Shown in pieces: positions 25,819 to 34,741 of a stretch of 64,000 nt of DNA. The stretch comes from Mucilaginibacter_A sp964236465 (GTDB lineage Bacteria; Bacteroidota; Bacteroidia; Sphingobacteriales; Sphingobacteriaceae), in contig CAXSBZ010000002.1 of the NCBI GenBank assembly GCA_964236465.1, forward strand, positions 105,458 to 169,457, read 5' to 3'. The translations under genes were made by a program, and so were the position numbers. Every line of letters starts with the position of its first letter. Positions within the stretch are counted from its first letter, which is position 1. A model generated the notes under the pieces. It was not told the DNA's origin. It was given only the letters and a program-made list of their open reading frames with translations, and ran no database searches.

Positions 25819-26340
25819 ATGCTTACCATCATTGCCGGCACCAACAGGGCCGGCAGCAGTACATTAAAATTAGCCCGATACTACCAAAAAAAACTGGTTG
25901 AAAAAGGGGTTGAAACGGAGGTTTTTTCTTTGGAAGATTTGCCGGACAATTTTTTGAAAACAGATTTATATGGCAAAAGAAGCGAAGCTTTCAAGCCGGT
26001 TTTAAAGCTGATCAACGTTTCCGAAAAGTTTATTTTTATCATCCCAGAGTACAACGGTAGCTTTCCGGGTACATTGAAAGTTTTTGTAGATGCCTGCGAT
26101 TTTCCTGAAAGTTTTTATGATAAAAAAGCCGCTTTAGTAGGCATTTCCTCTGGCAAATATGGCAATATCCGCGGCGTAGATCATTTTACCGGTGTTTGCA
26201 ATTATTTTAATATGCACGTTTTTGCGCTGAAGTTGCACATCCCTTTTATTAGAAAAGAATTGGATTTGGATGGAAACCTAACAGAAGCAGATACGATCAA
26301 ATTTACTGACGAGCAAATGGATCGTTTCATCAAATTCTAA
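25819..26340 (+). CDS. NAD(P)H-dependent FMN reductase family protein
   Basis: 173 residues of the flavodoxin-like NADPH-dependent FMN reductase family. The N-terminal IIAGTNRAGSSTLKLARYY is the FMN phosphate loop, and IPEYNGSFPGTLKVFVDACD is the family's PEYN motif. SSGKYGNIRG follows near 112. Such enzymes reduce FMN, quinones or azo/nitro compounds. No substrate can be named. Confidence 0.9.
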   Translation: MLTIIAGTNRAGSSTLKLARYYQKKLVEKGVETEVFSLEDLPDNFLKTDLYGKRSEAFKPVLKLINVSEKFIFIIPEYNGSFPGTLKVFVDACDFPESFYDKKAALVGISSGKYGNIRGVDHFTGVCNYFNMHVFALKLHIPFIRKELDLDGNLTEADTIKFTDEQMDRFIKF

Positions 26341-26358
26341 ATCAACCTGAAACCAAAA

Positions 26359-26892
26359 ATGACACACTGTTTTTACTGCCTGTTTTTTGTATCGATGCTG
26401 ATTGGTATTTCATGTACCAATAATCATCAAAATGCTTCTACAACAATTGAGAAACAAAATTTAGATACGGCAGATGAAAGATTAGCCAGAAACCTTGATA
26501 TATTTTGTTTTGATCAAGTAGTTATTGGAGAAATTGCTTCGAGAATATCTACAAACAAAGCAGTAAAAGATTTCTCAAAACACAATGTAAATCTTTATAA
26601 AGGATTAGGAAATATTTTGACTCCAATTTTAGTAAAATACAACATTAAACTCTCTGTAACTACTTCAGATAATTTGAAAATAAAAGTTCAAAAACTGAAA
26701 GAAATACAAAGAAAGTCTTTTGCCCACGCCTATTTGTTGCAAATGTTAAAAGATCATAATGCAATAATCCGTGAAACAAATGCTGCCAAAAACATCCAGT
26801 GCGCGCCGCTGAAAACTTTTGTAATCAGCAACCAAGCGGCCATAATTAAACAGGCTTATGCGCTTTCGGCTTTGAAAGATGCAACACCTTAA
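26359..26892 (+). CDS. DUF4142-like lipoprotein
   Basis: 177 residues. MTHCFYCLFFVSMLIGISCT is a lipoprotein signal (lipobox IGIS-C, acylated Cys19). The rest is helical and resembles DUF4142: FDQVVIGEIASRISTNKAVKDFSKH, later HAYLLQMLKDHNAIIRET and a C-terminal helix. DUF4142 proteins are ferritin-like bundles, but I do not see the classic metal ligands, so the match is moderate. Probably co-transcribed with the reductase 18 bases upstream. Confidence 0.65.
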   Translation: MTHCFYCLFFVSMLIGISCTNNHQNASTTIEKQNLDTADERLARNLDIFCFDQVVIGEIASRISTNKAVKDFSKHNVNLYKGLGNILTPILVKYNIKLSVTTSDNLKIKVQKLKEIQRKSFAHAYLLQMLKDHNAIIRETNAAKNIQCAPLKTFVISNQAAIIKQAYALSALKDATP

Positions 26893-26895
26893 ACT

Positions 26896-27138
26896 TTACA
26901 TTTTCCGACTGTTGGCAATATAAAACTCCAGTGCCAATTCTTTTACGCGTTCGTTTTTTTCACCCAAAATCTGTTCTATATTTTCATCCTGAAGCAAAGC
27001 CAGAATTTCTACCTGCATCCTGAAAATCATTTCTACTTTGGCACTGTTGATGCCCATTTCCCTGATCAAAATAGTATTGATGTCAAACTCGCTTTTGGCA
27101 CTGGTTTGATGCTGGTTTTCGCCGGTTGTTTCATTCAT
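26896..27138 (-). CDS. Small hypothetical protein (80 aa)
   Basis: MNETTGENQHQTSAKSEFDI then a helical stretch MGINSAKVEMIFRMQVEILALLQ and a charged end. Cytoplasmic, helical, unknown family. Converges with the DUF4142 gene with only three bases between stops. Upstream a full extended repeat unit including TAAAAACAGCAT (27144-27155) precedes the start codon. Confidence 0.55.
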   Translation of the reverse strand: MNETTGENQHQTSAKSEFDINTILIREMGINSAKVEMIFRMQVEILALLQDENIEQILGEKNERVKELALEFYIANSRKM

Positions 27139-27183
27139 GGTGATGCTGTTTTTATCGGTATAAAATTGGATTGTATGCCGAAA

Positions 27184-27870
27184 TTATTTTCGGTACAAAT
27201 TATTTAAAGTCTGTTTTAAAGTTTTAACCTCAGGAGCTGTTGAAGGTTTTTTGTTGGAGAAAATGGTGTTTGCATCGTCTTCATCACCGTAAAAAGTATC
27301 ATTGGCGGGCTGGTCAATATCCAGCGAAGAACCGCTTAAACTGATGCCGGCAAACAAGCCTTTGCTGCGCGAATAAGAATAAACTTCGGATTCCAGCTTG
27401 TAATCCGTGCCGGCAGAAGAAGTGCGGCCAACCGGCCCGGCAGCTACAGAAATATCTCCGCCCAAAGTAAAACTGCTTTTATCGATCTCTAACAAGGAGG
27501 TTTTGTTGAGGAAAACCAGCACCAGATCAACTGATTGGATGCCAGCCTGGAAACCAAAACTGCCGCCCGTCATGGTCAAAAAAACCGGGTTGCTCCAGCT
27601 TCCGTTTTCGTTTTTTATCATCGCGATGCCTTTTCCGCGTTTGCCGCCGATGACAAAACCGGCATTAATCAAACCTGGAATGATAATAATCCCTTCCGTT
27701 TTTTGCAGCAATTGCTTCGGGATACTTTCGCGCAGCTTGCCAAATTCCTGCAATACGCGTGTTGAAGCATCCAGTTTTTGCGCCTGCTTGTTTTGCGCCT
27801 GCACAGTATCAAACAAAAAAATGACCGATAAAAGAAGTATGGTTTTTTGGATGGAAACGGAAAAATTCAT
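27184..27870 (-). CDS. SYLF-domain (Ysc84-like) lipid-binding protein
   Basis: 228 residues. Signal peptide 1-25 (KTILLLSVIFLFDTVQA). The rest is the SYLF domain: EGIIIIPGLINAGFVIGGKRGKGI, GGSFGFQAGIQSVDLVLVFLN, TLGGDISVAAGPVGR and SYSRSKGLFAGISLSGSSL. In eukaryotes this domain binds phosphoinositides; bacterial members are periplasmic and of unclear function. An exact 12-mer (27829-27840) encodes the ILLL of the signal peptide. Confidence 0.9.
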   Translation of the reverse strand: MNFSVSIQKTILLLSVIFLFDTVQAQNKQAQKLDASTRVLQEFGKLRESIPKQLLQKTEGIIIIPGLINAGFVIGGKRGKGIAMIKNENGSWSNPVFLTMTGGSFGFQAGIQSVDLVLVFLNKTSLLEIDKSSFTLGGDISVAAGPVGRTSSAGTDYKLESEVYSYSRSKGLFAGISLSGSSLDIDQPANDTFYGDEDDANTIFSNKKPSTAPEVKTLKQTLNNLYRK

Positions 27871-27912
27871 GGATTAAATTTGGTTAAACGATTAAACCTT
27901 TGCAGCACAATT

Positions 27913-28662
27913 TTATTGCACTTGCGTGTACCAATTGCGCAAACGTACGTCAATTTTCGGGTTTTGATCGTTCACCAACTTCTTGAACTGTTCTATATCG
28001 CTGAATTTATTGCCGGGTTGGCGATAGTGATAAGGATAAACCACGGCCGGTTTGAAAGCCAAAACCGCATCCGCAGCCGGGGCAACATCCATGGTGTAAG
28101 GCGGGTTCATGCACACAAAAGCGACATCAATATTTTTGAGCGACCGCATATCCGGCGTGCCATCGGTATCACCGGAAATATAAATCCGTTTGCCGCCGAA
28201 AGTGAACACATAACCATTGCCTACACCTTTTTTGTGGCGGGCAGTTTCTTCGGGAATATTGTACATCCCGACTGCTTCAATCTTGATATTTTTATAGGTT
28301 GAATTTTGCCCATTTCCTAAAACTGTGATTTTGGCAAAGGTTTTATTTTTAAGCTGATCAACCACTTTTTGTGGTGCAATCAGCTCGGTTTTAGTCAAGT
28401 CTAATCCGCTTAAAGTTGCTTCATCCAGATGATCGCCGTGTTCATGTGTGATCACAATTAAATCCGGTGCTTTCATGTTTTTATATCTTTCGGCACCGCC
28501 ATAAGGATCAGCATAAACCGTTACGCCATTCCATTGCATTACCAATGCGGCATGAAAAACCGGTGTGATTTCGAGGTTGCCTTTTTTAGTGGTAAAAACT
28601 TCCGGTTGCGCAAAAAGCAAAGAAACAGGCAGTAAAAACAGTATCGTAAATAAATATTTCAT
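27913..28662 (-). CDS. Secreted MBL-fold metal-dependent hydrolase
   Basis: 249 residues from the ATG at 28662 (MKYLFTILFLLPVSLLFAQ, a clear signal peptide); a longer upstream frame to 28836 lacks signal character. The zinc-binding THEHGDHLDE, GDTDGTPD and a late His in YPYHYRQPG define the metallo-beta-lactamase fold of the UPF0173-like hydrolases. Substrate unknown. An exact 12-mer of the ACAG form (28633-28644) encodes ILFL in the signal peptide. Confidence 0.88.
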   Translation of the reverse strand: MKYLFTILFLLPVSLLFAQPEVFTTKKGNLEITPVFHAALVMQWNGVTVYADPYGGAERYKNMKAPDLIVITHEHGDHLDEATLSGLDLTKTELIAPQKVVDQLKNKTFAKITVLGNGQNSTYKNIKIEAVGMYNIPEETARHKKGVGNGYVFTFGGKRIYISGDTDGTPDMRSLKNIDVAFVCMNPPYTMDVAPAADAVLAFKPAVVYPYHYRQPGNKFSDIEQFKKLVNDQNPKIDVRLRNWYTQVQ

Positions 28663-28780
28663 AGCGGTTTTTTGGGTTGATAACACAACGATTAAATTTT
28701 GGTTTAAGTTAATACAGCTCAAATTAAACAAAAAAACCGGGAAGTTATTTCCCGGCTTTATGATTGAATTTGATTGTAAA

Positions 28781-29053
28781 TTACATTTTTGGTGCGACCA
28801 TTTTATTGGTTTTATACCTTTTGTCTGGCGTACCATCTTTTTTCATCGGCCCGACCGGAGCTGGTTTTTCCATTTTGTTCATTTTGTAACGCTTGTCTGG
28901 CGTGCCGTCTTTTTTCATCATGACACTGCTCTTTTTGCTTGACATTGTGCCGCCGGACGAAACAGAACCGGTAGTGCTTTTTGCCGGAACCTGAGCCATG
29001 CCCGCGCTTGTGATAAAGGCGAACAGCATCAGTAAACTAAGTAATTTTTTCAT
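28781..29053 (-). CDS. Secreted lysine-rich repeat peptide
   Basis: 90 residues with signal peptide MKKLLSLLMLFAFITSAGMA. The mature part is Ser/Gly/Lys-rich and has two copies of MKKDGTPDKRYK(M/T)NKM, separated by EKPAPVGP. The repeat is positively charged and may be extended; no family is recognised by me. It has no partner gene of known function nearby. Confidence 0.7.
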   Translation of the reverse strand: MKKLLSLLMLFAFITSAGMAQVPAKSTTGSVSSGGTMSSKKSSVMMKKDGTPDKRYKMNKMEKPAPVGPMKKDGTPDKRYKTNKMVAPKM

Positions 29054-29220
29054 GTTTTTTTAATTTGATAAGTGGAAGGTGAATTTACAACAGTTTTTTA
29101 TATCTTGTTTTATATCAGCAAAAATATTACAGATGCTATTTTTATAGGGTAAAAATCATTAAAAATCCATTTTATCCCGAAAGCAATAAAACAGAAATGC
29201 GTATTATTGCACCTGCAAAT

Positions 29221-29293
29221 GACTTCGTAGCTCAGCTGGTAGAGCAAGTGACTCTTAATCACTGGGTCCAGGGTTCGAATCCCTGCGGGGTCA
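29221..29293 (+). tRNA. tRNA-Lys (anticodon CUU)
   Basis: A 73-base cloverleaf: acceptor GACTTCG / CGGGGTC with G-U pairs, D-loop AGCTCAGCTGGTAGAGC, anticodon loop CTCTTAA (anticodon CTT, decoding AAG), T-arm GGGTTCGAATCCC and discriminator A. CCA is not encoded. Confidence 0.95.
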
Positions 29294-29301
29294 CTTCAAA
29301 A

Positions 29302-29345
29302 TCAAACAAAAAGCCTTACTTTAGTAAGTGAGGTTTTTTGATTTT
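29302..29345 (+). terminator. Terminator after tRNA-Lys
   Basis: CCTTACTT, loop TAGT, AAGTGAGG (29314-29333), then a T6 run; an outer AATCAAA/TTTGATT extends the stem. It follows the tRNA by ten bases. Confidence 0.85.
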
Positions 29346-29554
29346 AAGCTTTCGGTCTTATTTTTGATTTTTTTGGCGATTGATAATTGGATAAAAGTGC
29401 TGCCAAACTGGAGTTGATTGCACTAAAAAGATAAAGTATATTGTTTATATAATGCTTCTTTTATCGGATAAAATGTTAGATGACCCTGCTAATCTCCTTA
29501 AAAATTAGGTTAAACTATATTATAAAAAGTACGTTAACAACATAAAAACGAAGC

Positions 29555-29728
29555 ATGAACAATTTTTTCAGAACCATTATTGCTGCCTGGGGTGCCAGAA
29601 AATTAGGCGGCGGCTGCTTATCCACCGTCGTGATATTTATTGTAATTTATACCTTGTTAGGAAAATGCAATAATCAGCCGGTACGGGCTGCTGCCAGGAC
29701 GTATCAGCAAAAGGTACAAGCCAGATAA
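29555..29728 (+). CDS. Small single-pass membrane protein (57 aa)
   Basis: MNNFFRTIIAAWGARKLGGG..., with a hydrophobic helix STVVIFIVIYTLLGK (about residues 24-38), a Gly-rich turn before it and a basic C-terminus. Probably an inner-membrane peptide. Unknown function. It follows a degenerate form of the dispersed repeat (AAAACGAAGCATG) that overlaps its start codon. Confidence 0.55.
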   Translation: MNNFFRTIIAAWGARKLGGGCLSTVVIFIVIYTLLGKCNNQPVRAAARTYQQKVQAR

Positions 29729-30037
29729 AGCTAAGTTTGGGTAGATTCCTTTACTTATAACATCATGCTTCTTTTATCGGTATAAAATTTACTTTTAAGT
29801 TTTACCCTGATAAAAGAAGCATTGGCTTTAAAAAGCAGTTTTAGGTCAGCTTAATGCTTATCAAACAAACCCGTCCAAACACCAATTTTTACCTGCTAAA
29901 AACAGCATTTACTAAGCAGCCTAAGCGCAAAAAATCGTCTTTGTAAAACAGTATCAACTTATTACGTTACAAAACTTTAAAAGCAGATGTACGTACTAAA
30001 AGCCATTATCAAATACTGCTAAACAAAGCCTGGTGCT
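29729..30037. other. Intergenic region with four dispersed-repeat copies
   Basis: ATGCTTCTTTTATC at 29765-29778 and GATAAAAGAAGCAT at 29809-29822 form an outward-facing inverted pair with a 30-base loop; the ACAG form TAAAAACAGCAT follows at 29897-29908, and an 11-base relative (TAAAACAGTAT) at 29944-29954. No promoter of the standard type is clear before the histidine kinase. Confidence 0.7.
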
Positions 30038-32785
30038 ATGACGCTTACTTTTGAAGAAAAAAGATTAAAAGCTTTATTTTCATACAACTTAATGGATACG
30101 GAAGCTGAAAAGCAATATGACCGTATCACTAAGCTGGCTTGCTACATTTGCGGTACAAAAATGGCAGCAATCAATCTGATTGATGATTCCCGTTCGTGGA
30201 TAAAATCAAAAGTGGGATTGGATATATCCGAAGTGCCCAAAGATCTTACCTTCTGCAAATACACCATATTACAACAACATCTGCTGGAAATTCCTGATAC
30301 ATTTCTGGATGAACGTGTGAAAGATAATCCTGCGGTATCTTGCAAAAACGGGATCAGGTATTATGCAGGCATCTCGCTGGTAAACTCTCAAGGTTATATT
30401 TTAGGAACGATCTGCGTTTTTGATCGTAAGCCAAACTTGCTCAACGATAGCCAAAAAGAGGCATTGCAATTCCTGGCAGATGAAACGGTACTGCACATGG
30501 AAACAACCAAACGTAACCGTGAATTGCAGGCACTAACCATTCGGCAAAACGAGTTCAAGGCATTGTTTGACAGTTCCGGCGACCTGCATTTTATTTCTGA
30601 TGAGGCAGGGAAAATAGAGTTTATTAATGGCTCTGTAGAAAAGATTTTAGGCTATCAGGCCGAAGAAGTCCTTGGCCGTTCTATCCTGGATTTTTGTGTT
30701 CCTGATGACCGGTTTATTATGCAGCAAAGCTTGGCACGCGGAGAAGATAAAACCGAATTTTTGGTAAAACTATTCACTAAGAGCCTGGAAATTAAATGGT
30801 TTTCATTTTTCAATGTTAACCTGAACAAACGCTGGCTGAGCAATGGCCGCGACGTAACCAAACATATTTTAGCAGAACAGGAACTTCAGCAATTATCATT
30901 GGTAGCCAGCCACGTTACCAACGGCGTGGTTATCAACGATGAAAACAACAAAATTTTATGGGTAAACAAAGCATTTGAAACGATAACTGGTTATACCCTA
31001 AAAGATGTAAAAGGCAAAAAACTGAGCCAAATCATCACCGGAAAACAAACGGACCCACAAATACTGGACTATGCTGAAAAACAGGTAAACAACAAAACTT
31101 CTTTTACCATTGAGTTGCTTGCTTATACCAAAAAGCAGGAGCAGATATGGCTTTCCGTTGCGAATTCTGTAATACTGAATGAACTGGGGGAAACAAACCG
31201 GAGCATTGAAATTATTAAAGACGTTACAGAACGCAAACAAACGGATATTGAACTGCAAATACTTTCTGCGGCGGTAACCAAATCAGAAGTTGGTGTATTG
31301 ATCAGAAATGCAAAAAATGAAGTTGTTTGGCTAAACAATGCGACAGAAAGAATTTTAGGCTGGAGCTTGGAAGAACTAAAAGGAACTGTTTTAGACAAAA
31401 GGTTTACCGGCGAATTAACGGATATGGACACTTATTCAAGAGCCAGAAAAGCTTCTTCTGAAAGGAAAGCCTATGAGCTGGAAATTATGCTTTATAAAAA
31501 AGACAGAACACCAGTTTGGTTATGGATCAACAGCCATCATCTGCTTAACAGCGAGGGAGTTGCGGAGCGGGAAATTAGTATCCTGATGGATATCACCGTT
31601 AAAAAAAAGGCCGAAGAAGAGCTGATCCGTAACCGCGAAAAAGCCTTGCAGCTTAGCCGTGCCAAAGAAACCTTTATTTCTGTTTTGAGCCATGAAATAC
31701 GTACACCAATCAATGCGGTAATCGGCATAAGCCGCATTTTGATGGAAGAAAACCCGGCCCCGGCACAACTTGAAAACCTTAATATTTTAAAGTTTTCTTC
31801 CGAAAACCTATTGAAATTAGTGAACGACATTTTGGATTTCACCAAGATAGAAACCGGAAATATGCAGCTGGAATCTGCCCCGGTCAACCTGAAACAACTG
31901 GCCAGGCAAACGTTGCACACAATCAGTTTTAAGCTGGAAAACAAGGATTTGAAGCTGAATTTAATTCTGGATCCAAATATTCCGGAGCTGGTTTTGGCTG
32001 ATAGCACGCGGCTTTACCAGATTATGATGAACCTTTTGGGCAATGCAATCAAATTTACGCCCAAAGGTGAAGTTAAACTTATCCTGGATCTGGAAAAAGA
32101 AGACCCGGAATTTGTGCTGATTAAATTTTGCGTTTCGGATACAGGCATCGGCATTCCGCCAGACAGGATTAAATCTATATTTGAAGCTTATTCCCAGGCA
32201 TCCAGCGATACTACGCGCAAATATGGCGGCACCGGTTTGGGCCTCACCATTACCCAAAAACTGATTGAACTGCATCAATCTACTATCGAAGTAAAAAGTG
32301 AACCGGGCAAAGGATCAGATTTTTGTTTCCGTATCAGTTTTAAAAAAGCTTCGGCCGAGCTGCAAAAATTTGTTTCTCCGGTTTTGTTTGAAGCCCTGAA
32401 AGCAACAGTTTTGGTAGCCGATGACAACCAGATTAACCTCACGCTGGCCAAAAAAATACTTTCTAAATGGGGCATCGAAGCTGATCTTGCTGCAAACGGA
32501 CTGGAAGCTTATGAAATGGCGATGGTAAAAGATTATGATTTGATTTTGATGGATCTGCACATGCCGGTAATGGATGGGCTGGAAGCCACTAAAATAATCA
32601 GAAAGCAGCCTCAGGAAAAGTATAAAACCATCCCGATCATTGCTTTAACAGGCAGTGTTTTTGGCCTCAACCTAGAAAATTTGCAGCAGGAAGGGCTTAC
32701 CGATCACTTTTTAAAACCCTATACGCCCGAAGGTTTGTACAACAAAATAAAGCTTTATTTAAAACCCGCCGATGTTATGGTGTGA
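30038..32785 (+). CDS. Hybrid sensor histidine kinase/response regulator (GAF-PAS3-HisKA-HATPase-REC)
   Basis: 915 residues with no membrane segment, so cytosolic. GAF domain at about 20-165 (AAINLIDDSRSWIKSKVGLD), PAS domains near 170-280, 285-400 and 405-530, HisKA with phospho-His in LSHEIRTPINAVIG near 550, HATPase_c with NLLGNAIKFTPKGEV, DTGIGIP and KYGGTGLGLTI, and a C-terminal receiver (DLILMDLHMPVMDG, phospho-Asp near 840). It should autophosphorylate and relay to its own receiver; no output domain or Hpt gene is next to it, so the partner is elsewhere. The signal is unknown. Confidence 0.93.
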   Translation: MTLTFEEKRLKALFSYNLMDTEAEKQYDRITKLACYICGTKMAAINLIDDSRSWIKSKVGLDISEVPKDLTFCKYTILQQHLLEIPDTFLDERVKDNPAVSCKNGIRYYAGISLVNSQGYILGTICVFDRKPNLLNDSQKEALQFLADETVLHMETTKRNRELQALTIRQNEFKALFDSSGDLHFISDEAGKIEFINGSVEKILGYQAEEVLGRSILDFCVPDDRFIMQQSLARGEDKTEFLVKLFTKSLEIKWFSFFNVNLNKRWLSNGRDVTKHILAEQELQQLSLVASHVTNGVVINDENNKILWVNKAFETITGYTLKDVKGKKLSQIITGKQTDPQILDYAEKQVNNKTSFTIELLAYTKKQEQIWLSVANSVILNELGETNRSIEIIKDVTERKQTDIELQILSAAVTKSEVGVLIRNAKNEVVWLNNATERILGWSLEELKGTVLDKRFTGELTDMDTYSRARKASSERKAYELEIMLYKKDRTPVWLWINSHHLLNSEGVAEREISILMDITVKKKAEEELIRNREKALQLSRAKETFISVLSHEIRTPINAVIGISRILMEENPAPAQLENLNILKFSSENLLKLVNDILDFTKIETGNMQLESAPVNLKQLARQTLHTISFKLENKDLKLNLILDPNIPELVLADSTRLYQIMMNLLGNAIKFTPKGEVKLILDLEKEDPEFVLIKFCVSDTGIGIPPDRIKSIFEAYSQASSDTTRKYGGTGLGLTITQKLIELHQSTIEVKSEPGKGSDFCFRISFKKASAELQKFVSPVLFEALKATVLVADDNQINLTLAKKILSKWGIEADLAANGLEAYEMAMVKDYDLILMDLHMPVMDGLEATKIIRKQPQEKYKTIPIIALTGSVFGLNLENLQQEGLTDHFLKPYTPEGLYNKIKLYLKPADVMV

Positions 32786-32804
32786 TAAAACCAGATCAAA
32801 ATTC

Positions 32805-32865
32805 ACCTGATAAAAGAAGCATCTGCTCAAATCCAATATTCGGGTTGATACTTCTTTTATCAGGT
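32805..32865. terminator. 19-bp hairpin of two inverted dispersed repeats
   Basis: Arms ACCTGATAAAAGAAGCATC (32805-32823) and GATACTTCTTTTATCAGGT (32847-32865) pair over 19 bp with one mismatch. It lies 20 bases after the kinase stop codon, where a terminator is expected. Confidence 0.65.
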
Positions 32866-32929
32866 AAAAATCAGCAAATCATTTTTTTAATTTTTAACCA
32901 GTTTTATATTCCATAAAATCTTATCCCAT

Positions 32930-32968
32930 AAAAAAAGCTTCTCCGCAAACCGAAAAAGCTTTCTTTTT
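32930..32968. terminator. Terminator between the kinase and the DUF6600-type gene
   Basis: AAAAAAAGCTT, loop, AAAGCTTTCTTTTTT, A-run before and T-run after; the short AAGCTT stem could act for both convergent genes. Confidence 0.5.
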
Positions 32969-32980
32969 TAACTTAAAACA

Positions 32981-34549
32981 TTAACCTCTGTTGTTCCGTT
33001 CGGGCGTTTCCTGCCTGATTGGGCGTTGCTGCTGTTGTTGAGGCTGCTGACGTTGTTCGCGCGGCACTTGTATTTGAGGATTCGGCTGTTGACGCTGTTG
33101 GTTTTGTTGCTGATTTTGTTGCCGCTGCTGCATTTCCTGTTGCTGGTTCTGCTGTTGCCTTTGTTGATTTTCCTGCTGGCGTTGTTGATTTTCCTGCTGC
33201 CGTTGTTGCATTTGCTGTTGGTTTTGCTGATTCTGTTGTTGCCTTTGCTGATTTTCCATCTGCCGCTGCTGCACCTGTTGCTGATTTTCCTGCTGGCGTT
33301 GCTGCATCTGCTGATTCTGGTTTTGCTGATTTTGGTTCTGCTGCACCGGAAAATCATTTCGGGTTCTGTTGCGGTCAAAATCCCGTGCTTGCCGCCAGTT
33401 GTTATTCGGTTGTGCGGATGGCGTTTGTGCAGGCTGATTAGTTGAGTTACTCCTGCCACCAGCAGGGTTCGACGGGTTATTTCCGTTTGGATTTGCTACA
33501 CCTCCGGCAGCCTGGCCATTGGTTGTATTATTTTGGTTTGAATTATTTTGATTCTGGTTTGGAGAAACTCGTTGCGGAAACTGATTTCCGTTAGGCACAT
33601 TATTGTTATTGTTTCTGCCAAAACCAGTATTATTATTATTATTTGATGGAACGTTTTGCGGATTTCCCTGATTAACCGGCTGCCTTCCGTTGTTCCAATT
33701 CTGGTTGCGGTTATCATTATTAGCATTACCAAAACCCTGGTTGCGGTTATAAATCCCGCGGTTAATCACCCGGTTTGGCTCCGGCCGGTTATCATTATTT
33801 TGGTTTGATGCAATTTCCGGCCGGTAAATATTCAAGGTATTGTTTCGGATCCTTGCCCCGCCCGGCCTGCGGCTATCATTGATGTTGTAGATATTAACCG
33901 GTGCATTGGTATATCGGCGCACATCATCCGGCCGCGGCCCGGAGATATAACGGCGGCTATTGTTTACATAAACATTGCTGATGATCGTGGTATTATGGAT
34001 GATGTTAAAATTTCGGTTTGCCGGCAGATAATAGCGGTAAATATTTGGCTCGTAAACATACCTGCGCGGCGCAAATACCCAGTAATTATCTGGTTCATAA
34101 TAGTTTGCACCAAAAGACAGATCAATATTGATCCCTGGCCCAAGCGGTGCCCAGCCGTAATAATCACCACCGGTACGCCAGCTTACCCAAGCCGGGCCCC
34201 ACTCCGTTCCCGGGATCCATTCCCAGCCATAATCATTGGCAAAACGCCACCGGCCATAGTGGAAAGCGGCCCAGCCCCAATCATAATCAGACACCCAGGT
34301 GTTGCCATATTCCGTAGCTGCCCAGTGGCCGTTGGTGGCATATGGCTTAAAATCAGGGCCGGCATCCGGTGCCCAAACATAGCCCAGCTCCGGGTCGTCA
34401 ATCCATTGGCCATAAGGTTCCAGCTCATCATAAAAAGTTTGGATCGAAACCGAAGCACCCGGCTGTGCACTGGCTTTTTGTACATTAAAACAGCACATTG
34501 CCAGCAGGAGCACAAAACCGGAAACAGTTTTTTTAATTATATTGATCAT
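32981..34549 (-). CDS. DUF6600-type YXWGXW protein with long N/Q-rich tail
   Basis: 522 residues. Signal peptide 1-28 (FVLLLAMCCFNVQKASA). Residues 30-175 are the aromatic DUF6600-like domain with repeats such as YGQWIDDPELGYVW, YGNTWVSDYDWGW and YGRWRFANDYGWEW. From about 210 the sequence is low-complexity: Asn-rich to 400, then Gln-rich blocks (QQRQQENQQ) to the end, with many Arg and almost no hydrophobic residues. The tail is likely disordered and exported to the periplasm or cell surface. Function unknown. Confidence 0.8.
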   Translation of the reverse strand: MINIIKKTVSGFVLLLAMCCFNVQKASAQPGASVSIQTFYDELEPYGQWIDDPELGYVWAPDAGPDFKPYATNGHWAATEYGNTWVSDYDWGWAAFHYGRWRFANDYGWEWIPGTEWGPAWVSWRTGGDYYGWAPLGPGINIDLSFGANYYEPDNYWVFAPRRYVYEPNIYRYYLPANRNFNIIHNTTIISNVYVNNSRRYISGPRPDDVRRYTNAPVNIYNINDSRRPGGARIRNNTLNIYRPEIASNQNNDNRPEPNRVINRGIYNRNQGFGNANNDNRNQNWNNGRQPVNQGNPQNVPSNNNNNTGFGRNNNNNVPNGNQFPQRVSPNQNQNNSNQNNTTNGQAAGGVANPNGNNPSNPAGGRSNSTNQPAQTPSAQPNNNWRQARDFDRNRTRNDFPVQQNQNQQNQNQQMQQRQQENQQQVQQRQMENQQRQQQNQQNQQQMQQRQQENQQRQQENQQRQQQNQQQEMQQRQQNQQQNQQRQQPNPQIQVPREQRQQPQQQQQRPIRQETPERNNRG

Positions 34550-34741
34550 GGTGGTGATTTTTAGGTGTTTTGGATAATGCAGGTTCGACTGTAAACCAAG
34601 CTTTTCGTTTAATTAACAGCTATTTATATTAAACTATGCTTCTTTTAGCAGGTATTTTTTGGTATGTATCAATCCTGATATTTGTGAAGTCTTATCCGCA
34701 AATCCTTTAGAATAAGTAATTTTACCATAAATTGTTCCCGC

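Noticed and set aside
28663..28836. N-terminal extension of the MBL hydrolase
   Set aside because: It would bury the signal peptide inside the protein; ATG at 28662 fits a secreted enzyme.
29452..29465. CRISPR-like array suspected from repeated ATGCTTCTTTTATC
   Set aside because: Copies are scattered over 64 kb in both orientations, with no regular spacers and no cas genes.
33019..33445. Long open frames on the plus strand opposite the Q-rich tail (A/V/F-rich or L-rich proteins)
   Set aside because: They are the mirror of CAG/CAA-type repeats; composition is exactly what the complement of Gln codons gives, with no start signal or domain.
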